Origin: Aeromonas salmonicida subsp. salmonicida
Lineage (GTDB): Bacteria > Pseudomonadota > Gammaproteobacteria > Enterobacterales > Aeromonadaceae
Reading direction: 5' to 3'
Assembly (NCBI RefSeq): GCF_001643305.1
Contig: NZ_LSGW01000115.1
Span: 1 to 64,000 of the forward strand
DNA length: 64,000 nt
Part shown: positions 1 through 10,138 of the stretch, piece after piece
How the letters are laid out: each line of letters opens with the position of its first letter
Position numbering within the stretch: position 1 is the first letter of the stretch
Program-made: the position numbers and the translations under genes
The notes under the pieces: generated by a model
Told to the model about the DNA's origin: nothing
The model's database searches: none
Seen by the model: only the letters and a program-made list of their open reading frames with translations

Positions 1-54
1 GTCGAAAGACTGGGCTTTTTTCATTTCCGCAACTGCAAAGTCAGCGATCACCAT
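1..54 (-). CDS. Partial 5' end of an unidentified protein
   Basis: Reading leftward from an ATG at 54-52, an open frame of 18 codons runs off the window edge and begins MVIADFAVAEMKKAQSFD. A purine-rich AAGG stretch lies just upstream of the ATG, as expected of a ribosome binding site. The frame is divergent from tcdA with about 100 bp between them. Too little is visible to name a family, and the frame could be chance. Confidence 0.4.
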   Translation of the reverse strand, partial: MVIADFAVAEMKKAQSFD

Positions 55-152
55 TACCTACCTTCTCTTCCACTCTCCACTCCGGGGCATCTTGATGTTC
101 GCCGCTGGCTGTCGTTGCCGCTATAATGGCCGCCCTCAAGCAAGGTGATGGT

Positions 153-989
153 ATGAAAGCAGAATATCTACAGCGATTCGGGGGCATTGCCCGTCTTTAT
201 GGTCAGAACGCACTGCGTTCCTTTAGCCAGGCCAAGGTCTGTGTGGTGGGGATCGGCGGGGTAGGCTCCTGGGCGGCCGAGGCGTTGGCCCGCGCCGGCA
301 TCAATCAGATCACCCTGATCGACATGGACGACATCTGCATCACCAATACCAATCGCCAGATCCACGCCATGCAAGGCACTGTCGGCCGCCTCAAGACGGA
401 AGTCATGGCCGAGCGGATCCGCGCCATCAACCCCGATTGCGAGGTGATCGAGGTGGATGACTTCGTCACCCCTGACAATCAGGCTGAGCACATCAAGCGG
501 GAGTTTGACTATGTGGTGGATGCCATCGACTCGGTCAAGGCCAAGGTGGCGCTGATTGCCTTCTGCAAGCGCAACAAGATCCCTGTGATAGTGGCTGGCG
601 GTGCCGGCGGACAGATGGATCCCACCCAGATTACTGTGGCCGATTTGGCCAAGACCATTCAGGATCCGCTGGCAGCCAAGGTGCGCTCCGATCTGCGCCG
701 GCTGCACAATTTCAGCAAGAATCCTGCTCGCAAGTTCGGAGTGGAGTGTGTCTTTTCAACCGAGCAGTTGAGCTACCCGGATGGCAATGGTGGCACCTGT
801 CAGGCCAAGGCCGCCAGCGATGGCAACATGAAGATGGATTGTGCCTCCGGCTTCGGCGCCGTGACGCCGGTGACGGCAACCTTTGGGTTGGTTGCCGCGT
901 CCAGGGTATTGAAGAAGATTGCCGAGCGGGGTGCTCGCGCCGAAAAAGAGGCCGGGAATGAAGAAGTAGGGTCAATTAGCGAAGCGTAA
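153..989 (+). CDS. tcdA: tRNA threonylcarbamoyladenosine dehydratase TcdA (CsdL)
   Basis: E1/ThiF-like ATP-dependent enzyme of 278 residues that dehydrates t6A37 in tRNA to cyclic t6A. The Rossmann nucleotide-binding motif GIGGVGSWAAEALARAG lies at about residues 33-49 and the family motif DMDDICITNTNRQ at about 57-69. The length is close to E. coli TcdA (268). An ATG at 126 is in frame, but 153 is preferred because AAGGTG sits 6-7 bases upstream and the protein then begins like its homologues. The csdE and csdA genes follow convergently on the other strand. CsdA and CsdE form the sulfur-relay pair that works with TcdA, so the context supports the call. Confidence 0.95.
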   Translation: MKAEYLQRFGGIARLYGQNALRSFSQAKVCVVGIGGVGSWAAEALARAGINQITLIDMDDICITNTNRQIHAMQGTVGRLKTEVMAERIRAINPDCEVIEVDDFVTPDNQAEHIKREFDYVVDAIDSVKAKVALIAFCKRNKIPVIVAGGAGGQMDPTQITVADLAKTIQDPLAAKVRSDLRRLHNFSKNPARKFGVECVFSTEQLSYPDGNGGTCQAKAASDGNMKMDCASGFGAVTPVTATFGLVAASRVLKKIAERGARAEKEAGNEEVGSISEA

Positions 990-1010
990 TCGAGCACTGA
1001 ACAAGGCGGA

Positions 1011-1445
1011 TTAGACTGCATGCTCCCGGATCGCCAGCACGATCGCTCTGAGCCCGTTACCCCGTGACGGGCTCAGGTGTTTCTCCAGCCCCAGTTCGGT
1101 GAAATAGGCTTCCATATCAAAGGCCTGAATGGCCTCCGCGGATTGGTGGTTGAGCGCAGCCAGCACGATGACGATCAGTCCGCGCACTATGCGGGCATCG
1201 GAGTCGCAGGCAAAATGCCAACGGTCATCCTCTCCCTGCTCCCCTTTCAGCCAGGCCTGGCTTTCACACCCCTTGAGACGAAACTCCTCCTGCTGCCATT
1301 TGGCAGGCAGGCCGGGCAGCAGCTTGCCGAGCTGGATGATGAGCCTGTACTGGTTTTCCCAGCCGTGGGCGGCCACAAATTGTTGGCGGATGCCCTCGGC
1401 ATTGGGTTCCAGGCCGATCTGGGTATAGGTTGCGAGGCTGTTCAT
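1011..1445 (-). CDS. csdE: Cysteine desulfurase sulfur acceptor CsdE
   Basis: SufE-family protein of 144 residues that accepts persulfide sulfur from CsdA. The acceptor cysteine is in the motif LKGCESQAWL (Cys60), and the order of secondary elements matches the SufE fold. The start at 1445 gives MNSLATYTQ; the open frame upstream of it runs back into csdA and is ignored. The gene lies 13 bp downstream of csdA, so the two are very likely cotranscribed. It is convergent with tcdA, whose pathway it serves. Confidence 0.93.
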   Translation of the reverse strand: MNSLATYTQIGLEPNAEGIRQQFVAAHGWENQYRLIIQLGKLLPGLPAKWQQEEFRLKGCESQAWLKGEQGEDDRWHFACDSDARIVRGLIVIVLAALNHQSAEAIQAFDMEAYFTELGLEKHLSPSRGNGLRAIVLAIREHAV

Positions 1446-1458
1446 AGGGTTGTCTGCC

Positions 1459-2679
1459 TTAGAAGAAGTCACTGAGTTTGCGCAGAGCCGCCAGCAGGGC
1501 ATTCACATCGTCCTGATTGTTGTAGCAGGCCAGGGAGGCGCGGATGGTACCGCTGATGCCAAGGCTCTGCATCAACGGCATGGCGCAGTGATGGCCGACC
1601 CGCAGCGCTATGCCCTGCATGTCGAGCAGGGTGGCGGCATCCTGGGGATGGATGTCGTCCAGCAAGAAAGAGACGGCGCCGGCGCGCTGGCCGGGTTCAC
1701 CGACAAGACGCAGGCCCGGTACCTGCCGCAGCCCTGCCACCAGATGGTCGGTGAGTACCTGCTCGTGGTGAACCAGGGCAATCCTGTCTTGTTGCATGAA
1801 AAAGTCGATGGCGGCAGCCAGGCCTATGGCACCGGCGATGTGCGGGGTGCCTGCTTCGAACTTGAAGGGCAGGGCGTTGAAGGTGGTGCCGCTGAAACTG
1901 ACCCTGTCGATCATCTCGCCGCCCGCTTGCCATGGCGGCATCCGTTCCAGCAGTTCGGTTCTGCCCCACAGCACACCGATCCCGGTCGGGCCATATAGCT
2001 TGTGACCGGAAAAAGCATAGAAGTCGCACCCTATGGCCTGAACATCTACCTCGAGGTGAGCCACTGCCTGGGCGCCGTCGATCAGGGTCAGGGCGCCGAC
2101 AGCTTTGGCGGCAGTTACTATCTGCGATACCGGATTGACGGTGCCGAGGGCATTGGATACATGGGCCACGCTCACCAGCCGGGTCCGTGGCCCCAGCATG
2201 GCGTGATAGGTGGCCAGATCGAGATCGCCCCGCTCATTGAGGGGGATGACCCGGATCACCGCGCCGGTGCGTTGGGCAATCAGCTGCCAAGGGACTATGT
2301 TGGCGTGGTGCTCCAGGGTGCTGAGTACGATTTCGTCCCCCGCTTTGAGCTCGCTCATTCCCCAGCTTTGGGCCACCAGGTTGATTGCCTCGGTTGTGCC
2401 GCGGGTCCAGATCACCTCGCGACAGTGAGGCGCATGGATGAACCTGGCGACTGTCTCGCGGGCGGCCTCGAAGGCTCGAGTGGCCCGGCCGCTCAGAGTA
2501 TGGGCTGCACGGTGAACGTTGGCGTTATCGGCCCGATAGTAGTGCGCTATCGCATCCAGTACCGCTTGCGGCTTCTGGGTGGTGGCGGCGTTATCCAGAT
2601 AGACCAGAGGATGGCCGTTGACCTGCTGCGCCAAGGCCGGAAACTGGCCGCGCAATTGGGTGTGCTCTTGCTGATTCAT
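1459..2679 (-). CDS. csdA: Cysteine desulfurase CsdA
   Basis: Class V PLP-dependent aminotransferase-fold enzyme of 406 residues (E. coli CsdA 401) that releases sulfur from cysteine as a persulfide. Visible signatures are LVYLDNAATTQKP near the N terminus, the PLP lysine in SGHKLYGPTG (Lys227) and the catalytic loop cysteine in RVGHHCAMPL (Cys365). The frame is open 61 codons further upstream, but the start at 2679 has a GAGGGG ribosome binding site and matches the family N terminus. It is the first gene of the csdA-csdE pair and is divergent from rep. Confidence 0.95.
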   Translation of the reverse strand: MNQQEHTQLRGQFPALAQQVNGHPLVYLDNAATTQKPQAVLDAIAHYYRADNANVHRAAHTLSGRATRAFEAARETVARFIHAPHCREVIWTRGTTEAINLVAQSWGMSELKAGDEIVLSTLEHHANIVPWQLIAQRTGAVIRVIPLNERGDLDLATYHAMLGPRTRLVSVAHVSNALGTVNPVSQIVTAAKAVGALTLIDGAQAVAHLEVDVQAIGCDFYAFSGHKLYGPTGIGVLWGRTELLERMPPWQAGGEMIDRVSFSGTTFNALPFKFEAGTPHIAGAIGLAAAIDFFMQQDRIALVHHEQVLTDHLVAGLRQVPGLRLVGEPGQRAGAVSFLLDDIHPQDAATLLDMQGIALRVGHHCAMPLMQSLGISGTIRASLACYNNQDDVNALLAALRKLSDFF

Positions 2680-2845
2680 GCTCCCCTCGTCATCGTCTGG
2701 AAAAGTCGGCCATGATCCTGAAAATGGCGTTCGAACACAAGGCGCATGATGCTTGCCGACTGATGGTGTGTGGCGCAGCGATGCGGCTTGCCCGCTGATT
2801 TCTGTTACAATGCCGCCCCTCATCATAAGCCAAGAGATCCGGCCC

Positions 2846-4858
2846 ATGAAGCTCAACCCCAATCAGAACGAAGCGGTCAAGTTTGTCTCCGGCCCTTGCC
2901 TGGTGCTAGCGGGAGCCGGATCGGGCAAGACGCGCGTCATCACCAACAAGATCGCCTACCTGGTGCAACAGTGTGGCTATAACGCCCGCAACATAGCGGC
3001 CGTCACCTTCACCAACAAGGCGGCGCGGGAGATGAAGGAGCGTGTCGGCCAGACTCTGGGTCGCAAGGAGGCGCGGGGCCTCATGGTCTCCACCTTCCAT
3101 ACCCTGGGTCTCGACATCATACGCCGTGAGCACAAGAGTCTGAATCTCAAGGCGAACTTCTCCCTTTTTGACGATACCGACCAGCTGGCGCTGCTCAAGG
3201 AGCTGACCGAAGCTGAGCTGGATAACGACAAGGACAAGCTGTCGGCCCTCATCAGCCAGATCTCCAACTGGAAAAACGACCTCATACTGCCGGCGCGTGC
3301 CATGCGTATCGCCCAGGGGCCGGAAGAGGTGCTGATGGCCCAGCTCTACGAGCGCTATCACCGCCAGATGGTGGCCTATAACGCGCTCGACTTCGATGAC
3401 CTTATCGTGATGCCGACCCTGCTGCTCAAGAGCAATGAAGAGGTCCGCACCCGCTGGCAAAACAAGATCCGCTACCTGCTGGTCGATGAGTACCAGGACA
3501 CCAACACCAGCCAGTACGAGCTGGTGAAGCAGATCGTCGGCGAGCGGGCCCGCTTTACCGTGGTAGGGGACGATGACCAGTCCATCTACTCCTGGCGCGG
3601 TGCCAAGCCGCAGAATCTGGTGCTGCTTAACGAAGACTTTCCGAGCCTCAAGCTCATCAAGCTGGAACAGAACTACCGCTCCAAGGGTCGCATTCTGAAA
3701 TGCGCCAACATATTGATTGCCAACAACCCTCATGTGTTCGACAAGGCGCTCTTCTCCGAGCTCGATTACGGGGTGCCGGTCAAAGTGTTGTTTGCCAAGA
3801 ACGAGGAGCACGAGGCAGAGCGGATCGCCGCCGAGCTGATGGGGCACAAGTTCATGAACCGCACCCGGTTCAAGGATTACGCCATCCTCTATCGTGGCAA
3901 CCATCAGTCGCGCATCTTCGAGAAAGCGCTGATGACCAACCGCATCCCCTATCGCATCTCGGGCGGTACCTCTTTCTTCTCCCGTACCGAGATCAAGGAC
4001 ATCATGGCTTATCTCAAGCTGCTGGTGAATCCGGACGAGGACACCGCCTTCCTGCGGGTGGTCAACCTGCCGCGCCGTGAAATCGGCCCCACCACGCTCG
4101 AAAAACTGGGTCAGTATGCCAACCAGCGCGGCAAGAGCCTGTTTGCGGCCAGCTTCGAGCTGGGGCTGGAACAGTCTCTTTCCGGCCGTGGCTTGAGTGC
4201 ACTACAAGCATTTACCAACTGGCTGGTGCGATTAGGCGAGCAGGCGCAGCGGGGCAACCCGGTTGAGGCGGTGCGGGACATGATCAAGGAGATCCACTAC
4301 GAAGAGTGGCTCTACGAAACCTCACCCAGCCCCAAAGCGGCCGAGATGCGGATGCAGAACGTCTCCACCCTCTACCGCTGGATCACCGAAATGCTGGAAG
4401 GGGATGAGCTGGAAGAGTCGATGACGCTCGCCCAGGTGGTCACCCGCCTTACCTTGCGCGACATGATGGAGCGCAACGAGGGGGAGGATGATGCCGATCA
4501 GGTGCAGCTGATGACACTACACGCCTCCAAGGGGCTGGAGTTCCCCTATGTCTTCATGGTGGGGATGGAAGAGGGCCTGTTGCCCCATCAGACCAGTATC
4601 GATGAAGACAACGTGGAGGAAGAGCGGCGCCTCGCCTACGTGGGCATTACCCGTGCCCAGACCGAGCTCACCTTCACCCTCTGCAAAGAGCGGCGCCAGT
4701 ATGGAGAGTCGGTAAGGCCCGAGCCGAGCCGCTTTCTGCTGGAGCTGCCCCAGGACGATCTTGAGTGGGAAAATCAGAAGAAGGTGACGGCCGAGGAGCG
4801 CCAGCAGAAAGGGCAGGTTGGCGTCGCCAACCTGCGAGCGCTGTTCAAGAAGGACTGA
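2846..4858 (+). CDS. rep: ATP-dependent DNA helicase Rep
   Basis: Superfamily 1A 3'-5' helicase of 670 residues (E. coli Rep 673), which clears replication forks and restarts stalled ones. Helicase motifs appear in order: Walker A AGAGSGKT at 22-29, motif Ia [13 protein letters not shown], motif II DEYQDT near 215, motif [16 protein letters not shown], motif IV LEQNYRS, motif [15 protein letters not shown] and motif [10 protein letters not shown]. The start at 2846 ([11 protein letters not shown]) matches Rep; 31 upstream in-frame codons are rejected as leader. The absence of a long C-terminal tail distinguishes it from UvrD. Confidence 0.97.
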   Translation: MKLNPNQNEAVKFVSGPCLVLAGAGSGKTRVITNKIAYLVQQCGYNARNIAAVTFTNKAAREMKERVGQTLGRKEARGLMVSTFHTLGLDIIRREHKSLNLKANFSLFDDTDQLALLKELTEAELDNDKDKLSALISQISNWKNDLILPARAMRIAQGPEEVLMAQLYERYHRQMVAYNALDFDDLIVMPTLLLKSNEEVRTRWQNKIRYLLVDEYQDTNTSQYELVKQIVGERARFTVVGDDDQSIYSWRGAKPQNLVLLNEDFPSLKLIKLEQNYRSKGRILKCANILIANNPHVFDKALFSELDYGVPVKVLFAKNEEHEAERIAAELMGHKFMNRTRFKDYAILYRGNHQSRIFEKALMTNRIPYRISGGTSFFSRTEIKDIMAYLKLLVNPDEDTAFLRVVNLPRREIGPTTLEKLGQYANQRGKSLFAASFELGLEQSLSGRGLSALQAFTNWLVRLGEQAQRGNPVEAVRDMIKEIHYEEWLYETSPSPKAAEMRMQNVSTLYRWITEMLEGDELEESMTLAQVVTRLTLRDMMERNEGEDDADQVQLMTLHASKGLEFPYVFMVGMEEGLLPHQTSIDEDNVEEERRLAYVGITRAQTELTFTLCKERRQYGESVRPEPSRFLLELPQDDLEWENQKKVTAEERQQKGQVGVANLRALFKKD

Positions 4859-4868
4859 GCCGACACGG

Positions 4869-7153
4869 CTAGCCGCGTTCCCCCTTGGTCTGGCTGAGCA
4901 GGGGAGTGATATCTGCCCCCGGCATGGGTGGTGAAATGTAGCGTCCTTGTCCCATCAGGCAGCCCATGTCGATCAGCTTCTGCAATTGCTGCTGGTTCTC
5001 GATCCCTTCGACTACCAGAGTGAAATCCAGATCCTGGCAGATGTCCCGCATGGCGCGGATCAGCGCCAGATCCTTGGGTGATTGCAGCATGCGATGGGTG
5101 AAACTGTCATCCACCTTGATGTAGTCCACCGGGAAGTGGAACAGGGCATTGAGGGAGGAGAAGCCGGTGCCAAAATCATCCAGACTGATCTGAATGCCTT
5201 TGGCCCTCAGCTCGTGCAAAGAGGTGAGGGCGTCGGAATCCTGCCGCGACAGCTCCCGCTCGTTGAATTCGAAAATCAGGTAACCCGGTGCTATCCCCTC
5301 GCTCTCAATAATGTCGACCAGTCGCATGATCTGATCGTGGTTGACCAGATGCTTGCCGGAGAGGTTGATCGCAACCTTGAACTTGCTCTGGCCCGACATG
5401 GGCAGCCAGTTCTTCAGTTGTTGGCAGGTGTGGCGCAGTATCTGGTAATCCAGTTCCTGAATAAGGCCGCACTGCTCCGCCAGCGGGATGAAGTCGAAGG
5501 CATCCTTGAGTACACCCTCCTCCGTGATCCAGCGAGCCATCACCTCCAGCCCTGTCAGACGACTGTCCTTAGCCGGATCACCGGCTGGAAATAAGGCACT
5601 ATGCGCCCCTCTCGCAGTGCTCTGGCCAGCATCTCCTCCGGTGAGGTCCAGGTCTGGGCCGAGCACTCTTCCGAATAGCTGACGATGCGGCTGCGACCGT
5701 TGCGTTTGGCCTGATACATGGCCAGGTCGGCCTGATGCAGCAGTTGACTGATATCTGAAGTCTGCTCCGACACACTGGCCACCCCCAGGCTGACTGTGAT
5801 GCTCAGCTCATTGCCTTGCAGCCGGAATGGATAGGAGAGGCGGCTGATGACGCGGTTGAGAACAGGGCTGATATCCTCCTCGTCCTTGCTGTTGTCCAAG
5901 TAGATGACGAATTCGTCCCCTCCCAGTCTGGCCACCATGTCGTTTTGTCTGATGCAGGTTTGCAGACGGCGACTCATCTCTTTGAGCAACTGATCGCCAG
6001 CGCTATGGCCCAGGGTGTCATTGACCTGCTTGAAGTGCTCCACATCGACGAAGATGAGTGCAAATCCCGGCGTCTTGTAGCGGTGGAAGTGGGTCATGGC
6101 GTGGTTGAGGTGGTTCATCAACAGTGCGCGGTTGGGCAGCTGGGTCAGTGGGTCGTGAAGCGCATCGAATTGCAGCCTGCGTTCGAGCTCCTGGTGTTGC
6201 TTGAGTTGCTTCTGCAATCTGAGATTGGTCTGCCGCAGCTGTTGCAGGCGCTGGTTGATGGAGTCTTCCGAGTTGATGTCGTGCAGCTGCTGCCGGATCC
6301 GCCTCAGCTCCAGCAACAGGGTCAGCTGGCTGCGCAGAAAGTCGAGGAACAACCGGTTATCTGTCTCCAGCGGCTGCTGAGTACTGATAAGGAAGTGGGC
6401 AAAGTATTGCTGCTGCAGGCGCAAGGGTTGGCTGTACCAGTGCAACTGCTCTTTGTGCTGTTCCATGTTGTTGGTGCTGTGGCACAGGCTGGTGATGAAC
6501 TCGTCGCTGTGCGGTGGCTGCTCGGGATATATTTTTTCCAGCCGATGGCTGTCTATTCGGACCAGCAACATGTCCTGAATGGCCAGTATCTGGCGTAGCA
6601 CAGCTTCCAGCTGGGAGAACAGTGCCTGGCTGGGCAGGGTATTGGCCAAGCGGATAATGCGATTGATGCTCTCAATCTTTTTTTGCCAGTCCGGATCCTT
6701 GCGGATAAGGGGGGAGGCCAGTTCCGATAGCTGGGAGCCTGCCTGGGTTTCATTCAGCCGCTTGGCGAGACATTCCAGCAACAGGCGCAGTGTGGGCAGA
6801 TCCTTGGGCTGACAGCAGGCCAGTAACCACTGTATCTGACCGTGCTCGACCGGCAGTATGCACCAGCCTTTCGCCTCATCGAGCTGGTCAAGCTGATCGG
6901 AGATCCGCGACTCCTCCAGCCCCAGCTGTAGTTTGAAACGGTCAGAAATCTGATGCTCGCAGACCCAGTGCAGCCCCGCTTCCGATAAGCCCAATATGCC
7001 AAAATGTTGCAGCGGACAGAGCTGGTTCAGCTGCTGGATCAGGGTGTCATACTCTTTAGGGGTGGCCTCGGAGGGTGCTGGGAAGTCCATAATAGAGGAG
7101 ACCAACGCCAACAAGGGAGTCGAGTAATGCGGTGCTGTGGGTTGGGCTGACAT
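4869..7153 (-). pseudogene. GGDEF-EAL cyclic-di-GMP protein, broken by a one-base frameshift
   Basis: Read leftward from ATG 7153 (GGGAG upstream), the protein has a long N-terminal sensory or coiled region, then a GGDEF domain with GGDEF at about residues 411-415, then the beginning of an EAL domain. The frame stops at 5555. The rest of the EAL domain continues in another frame to 4869: LTGLEVMARW, INLSGKH, DDFGTGFSSLNALF, IKVDDSF and VVEGIE are all present there. Adding one base between 5570 and 5571 would join YFQPVIRL to KDSRLTGLEV and restore a protein of about 761 residues. As written, the product keeps diguanylate cyclase but loses phosphodiesterase. A sequencing error cannot be excluded. 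Confidence 0.85.
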
Positions 7154-7201
7154 AGAAACTCCCGGTTTGCCTACCTTACAAAGAGTAGTCGGAAGTAAAC
7201 A

Positions 7202-7235
7202 GATTGAAAGGGCCGCAATTGCGGCCCTTTCAATC
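7202..7235 (-). terminator. Palindromic hairpin after the cytochrome c5 gene
   Basis: A perfect 34-base inverted repeat, with core AAAGGGCCGCAATTGCGGCCCTTT broken by no mismatch, begins 2 bases beyond the stop codon of the cytochrome gene. It has only short T stretches on the leftward strand, so it may be a weak or RNA-stabilising terminator. It lies upstream of the GGDEF-EAL start and could limit read-through into it. Confidence 0.6.
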
Positions 7236-7237
7236 AC

Positions 7238-7693
7238 TTAGAGGTTGTCGGTCATGTAGTGAATGGCGTTTTCGATCTCTTCATCGCTACAGGTGACGCA
7301 AGTCCCTCGTGCTGGCATCACACCGCTCTTGCCGGTGAAGCCTTCAATTGCATGTTTCTTTAATATATCAATGCCTTGCGCTATGCGTGGCTCCCACACA
7401 GCCTTGTCGCCGCGTTTGGGGGCACCGGCAATACCCATGTCATGACAGGCAAAGCACGCCCCTTTGTACACGGCCTCGCCATCACGTGGGCCGGATGGTG
7501 CTGCCGCCACAGGAGCTGCGCCTGCAGTCGCAATCCCTTCCAGCTCCTTGGCGGTATAGACCTGACCGACGGGCTTGATCCGTTCGGCAATCGCGTCCGG
7601 TGACATCTCATCGGCAGCAAGTACAACGCCGGACAAACTGGCAGCCGTCATTCCGACAGCCAGCAAATAGCTCAGTTTTTTCAACACGCTCAT
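7238..7693 (-). CDS. Cytochrome c5-type monoheme cytochrome
   Basis: Secreted c-type cytochrome of 151 residues. Residues 1-27 form a signal peptide (KKLSYLLAVGMTAASLSGVVLA-type) with cleavage probably after VLA. One heme site, CFACH, is at 80-84, and the probable axial methionine is in SGVMPARG (Met126). The nearby pair CVTC (132-135) is the extra cysteine pair found in cytochrome c5 proteins. An Ala/Pro-rich linker (about 56-70) precedes the heme domain. The start at 7693 has GGGAG upstream. It probably shuttles electrons in the periplasm between the bc1 region and terminal oxidases or reductases. Confidence 0.88.
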   Translation of the reverse strand: MSVLKKLSYLLAVGMTAASLSGVVLAADEMSPDAIAERIKPVGQVYTAKELEGIATAGAAPVAAAPSGPRDGEAVYKGACFACHDMGIAGAPKRGDKAVWEPRIAQGIDILKKHAIEGFTGKSGVMPARGTCVTCSDEEIENAIHYMTDNL

Positions 7694-7734
7694 GTACTCC
7701 CAGCAGGCTTTTATTATCCCTAGAAAACGGCTGG

Positions 7735-7763
7735 ATTATAACCGAATAGTTACAGCCATTTAA
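7735..7763 (-). promoter_or_regulatory. Probable sigma70 promoter of the cytochrome c5 gene
   Basis: On the leftward strand a perfect TATAAT occupies 7740-7735. About 17 bases further upstream (7763-7758) is TTAAAT, a weak -35 match. The element is about 40 bases before the cytochrome start. It was identified by eye from consensus only. Confidence 0.45.
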
Positions 7764-7839
7764 ACGCTTGTGTGTGAAGTGTTAAGCACTCTGCGTGCAA
7801 AGTTTCTTCGTCAGATCACAAACTGGTGAGGATGCATGA

Positions 7840-7868
7840 TAAAAAAACCCGGTATTCACCGGGTTTCA
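7840..7868 (-). terminator. Intrinsic terminator after tdh
   Basis: An inverted repeat AAACCCGGT-GAAT-ACCGGGTTT (leftward reading, 7866-7845) is followed by a run of T residues on that strand (7847-7841). It lies just past the tdh stop and is a classic rho-independent terminator. Confidence 0.85.
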
Positions 7869-7890
7869 TGAAAGAGGGCGACCCAAGGGC

Positions 7891-8919
7891 TTATTTGTCC
7901 CAGCTGAGGATTACCTTGCCGGACTTGCCTGACCCCATGGCTTCGAAGCCTTGCTGGAAGTCATCGATATGGAAATGATGGGTGATGATGGGAGTGAGAT
8001 CCAGACCTGACTGGATCAGGCTTGCCATCTTGTACCAGGTCTCGAACATCTCGCGGCCGTAGATCCCTTTGATAAACAGTCCCTTGAAGATCACCTTATT
8101 CCAATCTATGGCCATGGTGGAGGGGGGGATGCCGAGCATGGCAATTTTGCCGCCGTGGTTCATCTTGTCGATCATGTCCTGGAAGGCCGAGGGCACACCG
8201 GACATCTCCAGCCCCACGTCGAAGCCTTCAGTCATGCCGAGTGCGCTCATCACGTCAGCAAGTTTCTCTTTGCTGACGTTGACGGCGCGGGTGGCACCCA
8301 TCTTGCGCGCCAGCTCCAGCCGATATTCGTTGACGTCCGTGATCACCACATGACGGGCTCCCACGTGGCGACAGACGGCTGCAGCCATGATGCCGATGGG
8401 GCCTGCACCTGTAATGAGCACGTCTTCGCCCACCAGGTCGAAGGAGAGCGCAGTGTGCACTGCGTTGCCGAACGGGTCGAAAATGGCGGCCAGTTCATCG
8501 GGGATGTTGTCAGGCAGCTTGAAAGCGTTGAAGGCCGGGATCACCAGATATTCGGCGAAGGAACCCGGGCGGTTGACGCCGACCCCTATGGTGTTGCGGC
8601 ACAGGTGGGTGCGGCCGGCCCGGCAGTTGCGGCAGTGGCCACAGGTAATGTGGCCCTCGCCGGAGACCCGATCCCCCACGGCGAAGCCACGCACTTCCTG
8701 GCCGACGGCGACCACTTCGCCCACGTATTCATGACCGACCACCATGGGCACGGGGATGGTCTTTTGGGCCCATTCGTCCCAGTTGTAGATGTGCATGTCG
8801 GTGCCACAAATGGCGGTCTTGCGGATCTTGATCAGCAGATCGTTGTGGCCGAGCTCGGGTGCCGGGACATCCGTCATCCAGATGCCGACTTCGGCTTTGA
8901 GTTTGGAGAGTGCTTTCAT
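7891..8919 (-). CDS. tdh: L-threonine 3-dehydrogenase Tdh
   Basis: Zinc-dependent medium-chain dehydrogenase of 342 residues (E. coli 341) that oxidises threonine to 2-amino-3-ketobutyrate with NAD+. Seen are the catalytic zinc cysteine in [16 protein letters not shown] (Cys38), GHEYVGEV, the structural zinc cluster [15 protein letters not shown] and the NAD-binding [12 protein letters not shown]. The start at 8919 ([10 protein letters not shown]) follows AAGGAA; nine further in-frame upstream codons are rejected. It lies downstream of kbl, the next enzyme of the pathway, with a terminator-like hairpin between them. Confidence 0.97.
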   Translation of the reverse strand: MKALSKLKAEVGIWMTDVPAPELGHNDLLIKIRKTAICGTDMHIYNWDEWAQKTIPVPMVVGHEYVGEVVAVGQEVRGFAVGDRVSGEGHITCGHCRNCRAGRTHLCRNTIGVGVNRPGSFAEYLVIPAFNAFKLPDNIPDELAAIFDPFGNAVHTALSFDLVGEDVLITGAGPIGIMAAAVCRHVGARHVVITDVNEYRLELARKMGATRAVNVSKEKLADVMSALGMTEGFDVGLEMSGVPSAFQDMIDKMNHGGKIAMLGIPPSTMAIDWNKVIFKGLFIKGIYGREMFETWYKMASLIQSGLDLTPIITHHFHIDDFQQGFEAMGSGKSGKVILSWDK

Positions 8920-8956
8920 GGTTGTTCCTTCATGCCAGTCAATCACGATGAATGCA

Positions 8957-8979
8957 GAAAAAAGGGGCTGCAGCCCCTT
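8957..8979 (-). terminator. Intrinsic terminator between kbl and tdh
   Basis: Read leftward, an AAGGGGCTG-CAGCCCCTT palindrome (8979-8962) is followed immediately by a T tract (8963-8957). It lies in the 68-bp gap after kbl and before tdh. It should reduce transcription from kbl into tdh unless tdh has its own promoter. Confidence 0.75.
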
Positions 8980-8987
8980 GGTTCAAA

Positions 8988-10085
8988 TCAGATGACACCG
9001 AGTTCGCGGCCGATGCCGATGAAGGCATCGATCGCCTTGTCCAGCTGTTCACGGGTATGAGCGGCAGACATCTGGGTGCGAATGCGGGCCTGGCCCTTGG
9101 GGACGACAGGGAAGGAGAAGCCCACCACGTAGATGCCGGCGGCCAGCATGCGGCTCGCCATTTCGGAGGCCAGCTTGGCATCCCCCAGCATCACAGGGAT
9201 GATGGCGTGATCGGCACCTGCCAGGGTGAAGCCGGCAGCGCTCATCCGCTCGCGGAAGTAACGGCTGTTCTCTTTCAGACGGGCGCGCAGCTCGTGGCCT
9301 TCGGCCAGCATGTCGATCACCTTGATGGTGGCCGAGACGATGGAGGGGGCCAGCGAGTTGGAGAAGAGGTAGGGACGGGAGCGTTGACGCAGCCATTCGA
9401 TAACCTCTTTCTTGCCAGAGGTGTAGCCACCGGAGGCGCCTCCCAGTGCCTTGCCCAAGGTGCCGGTAATGATGTCGACTCTGTCCAGCACACCGCAGTA
9501 TTCGTGGGTGCCGCGACCGTTGTTGCCAATGAATCCGACTGCGTGGGAATCATCCACCATCACCAGAGCATCGTACTTGTCGGCCAGATCGCAGATGGAT
9601 TTCAGATCGGCGATGACCCCATCCATGGAGAAGACGCCGTCGGTGGCGATCAACTTGAAACGGGCTCCATCGGCGTTGGCCTGTTTGAGCTGGGCTTCCA
9701 GCTCGGCCATGTCGTTGTTGGCATAGCGATAACGCCTGGCCTTGCACAGCCGCACGCCGTCTATGATGGAGGCGTGGTTGAGGGCATCGGAAATGATGGC
9801 GTCTTCGGCACCGAACAGGGTTTCGAACAGGCCGCCGTTGGCATCGAAGCAGGAGGAGTAGAGGATGGTATCCTCGGTGCCGAGGAAGGCAGAGAGCTTC
9901 TGTTCCAGCACCTTGTGGTTGGCCAGTCCCAGGTAGTTGTTGGCACAGAAGTTCAGTACCTGCTCACCGCCCACCGCAATCTGGGCCTGTTGGGCCGAGG
10001 TGATGATGCGCTCCTGCTTGTACAATCCTTCAGCCTGTACTTGGCCAAGTTGCTCGGTCAGGTGACGATAGAATCCGTTAGACAT
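8988..10085 (-). CDS. kbl: 2-amino-3-ketobutyrate CoA ligase (glycine C-acetyltransferase), internally deleted
   Basis: PLP-dependent alpha-oxoamine synthase that cleaves 2-amino-3-ketobutyrate to glycine and acetyl-CoA. The PLP lysine ([14 protein letters not shown], about residue 212), [17 protein letters not shown] and DDSHAVGF are intact. The protein has only 365 residues against about 398 in E. coli. From memory of that homologue, NNYLGLANH should be followed by about 31 residues, including the conserved GFGMASVRFICGT segment, before the HKVLEQKL region. Here NH joins directly to KVLEQKL near 9912-9920. The reading frame is kept, so this is a real-looking in-frame deletion and activity is doubtful. 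Confidence 0.9.
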   Translation of the reverse strand: MSNGFYRHLTEQLGQVQAEGLYKQERIITSAQQAQIAVGGEQVLNFCANNYLGLANHKVLEQKLSAFLGTEDTILYSSCFDANGGLFETLFGAEDAIISDALNHASIIDGVRLCKARRYRYANNDMAELEAQLKQANADGARFKLIATDGVFSMDGVIADLKSICDLADKYDALVMVDDSHAVGFIGNNGRGTHEYCGVLDRVDIITGTLGKALGGASGGYTSGKKEVIEWLRQRSRPYLFSNSLAPSIVSATIKVIDMLAEGHELRARLKENSRYFRERMSAAGFTLAGADHAIIPVMLGDAKLASEMASRMLAAGIYVVGFSFPVVPKGQARIRTQMSAAHTREQLDKAIDAFIGIGRELGVI

Positions 10086-10138
10086 CCTCGATCCTTATTG
10101 GCTATTGCAGCTGTTTATCAACAATTGTGAAACAGATC

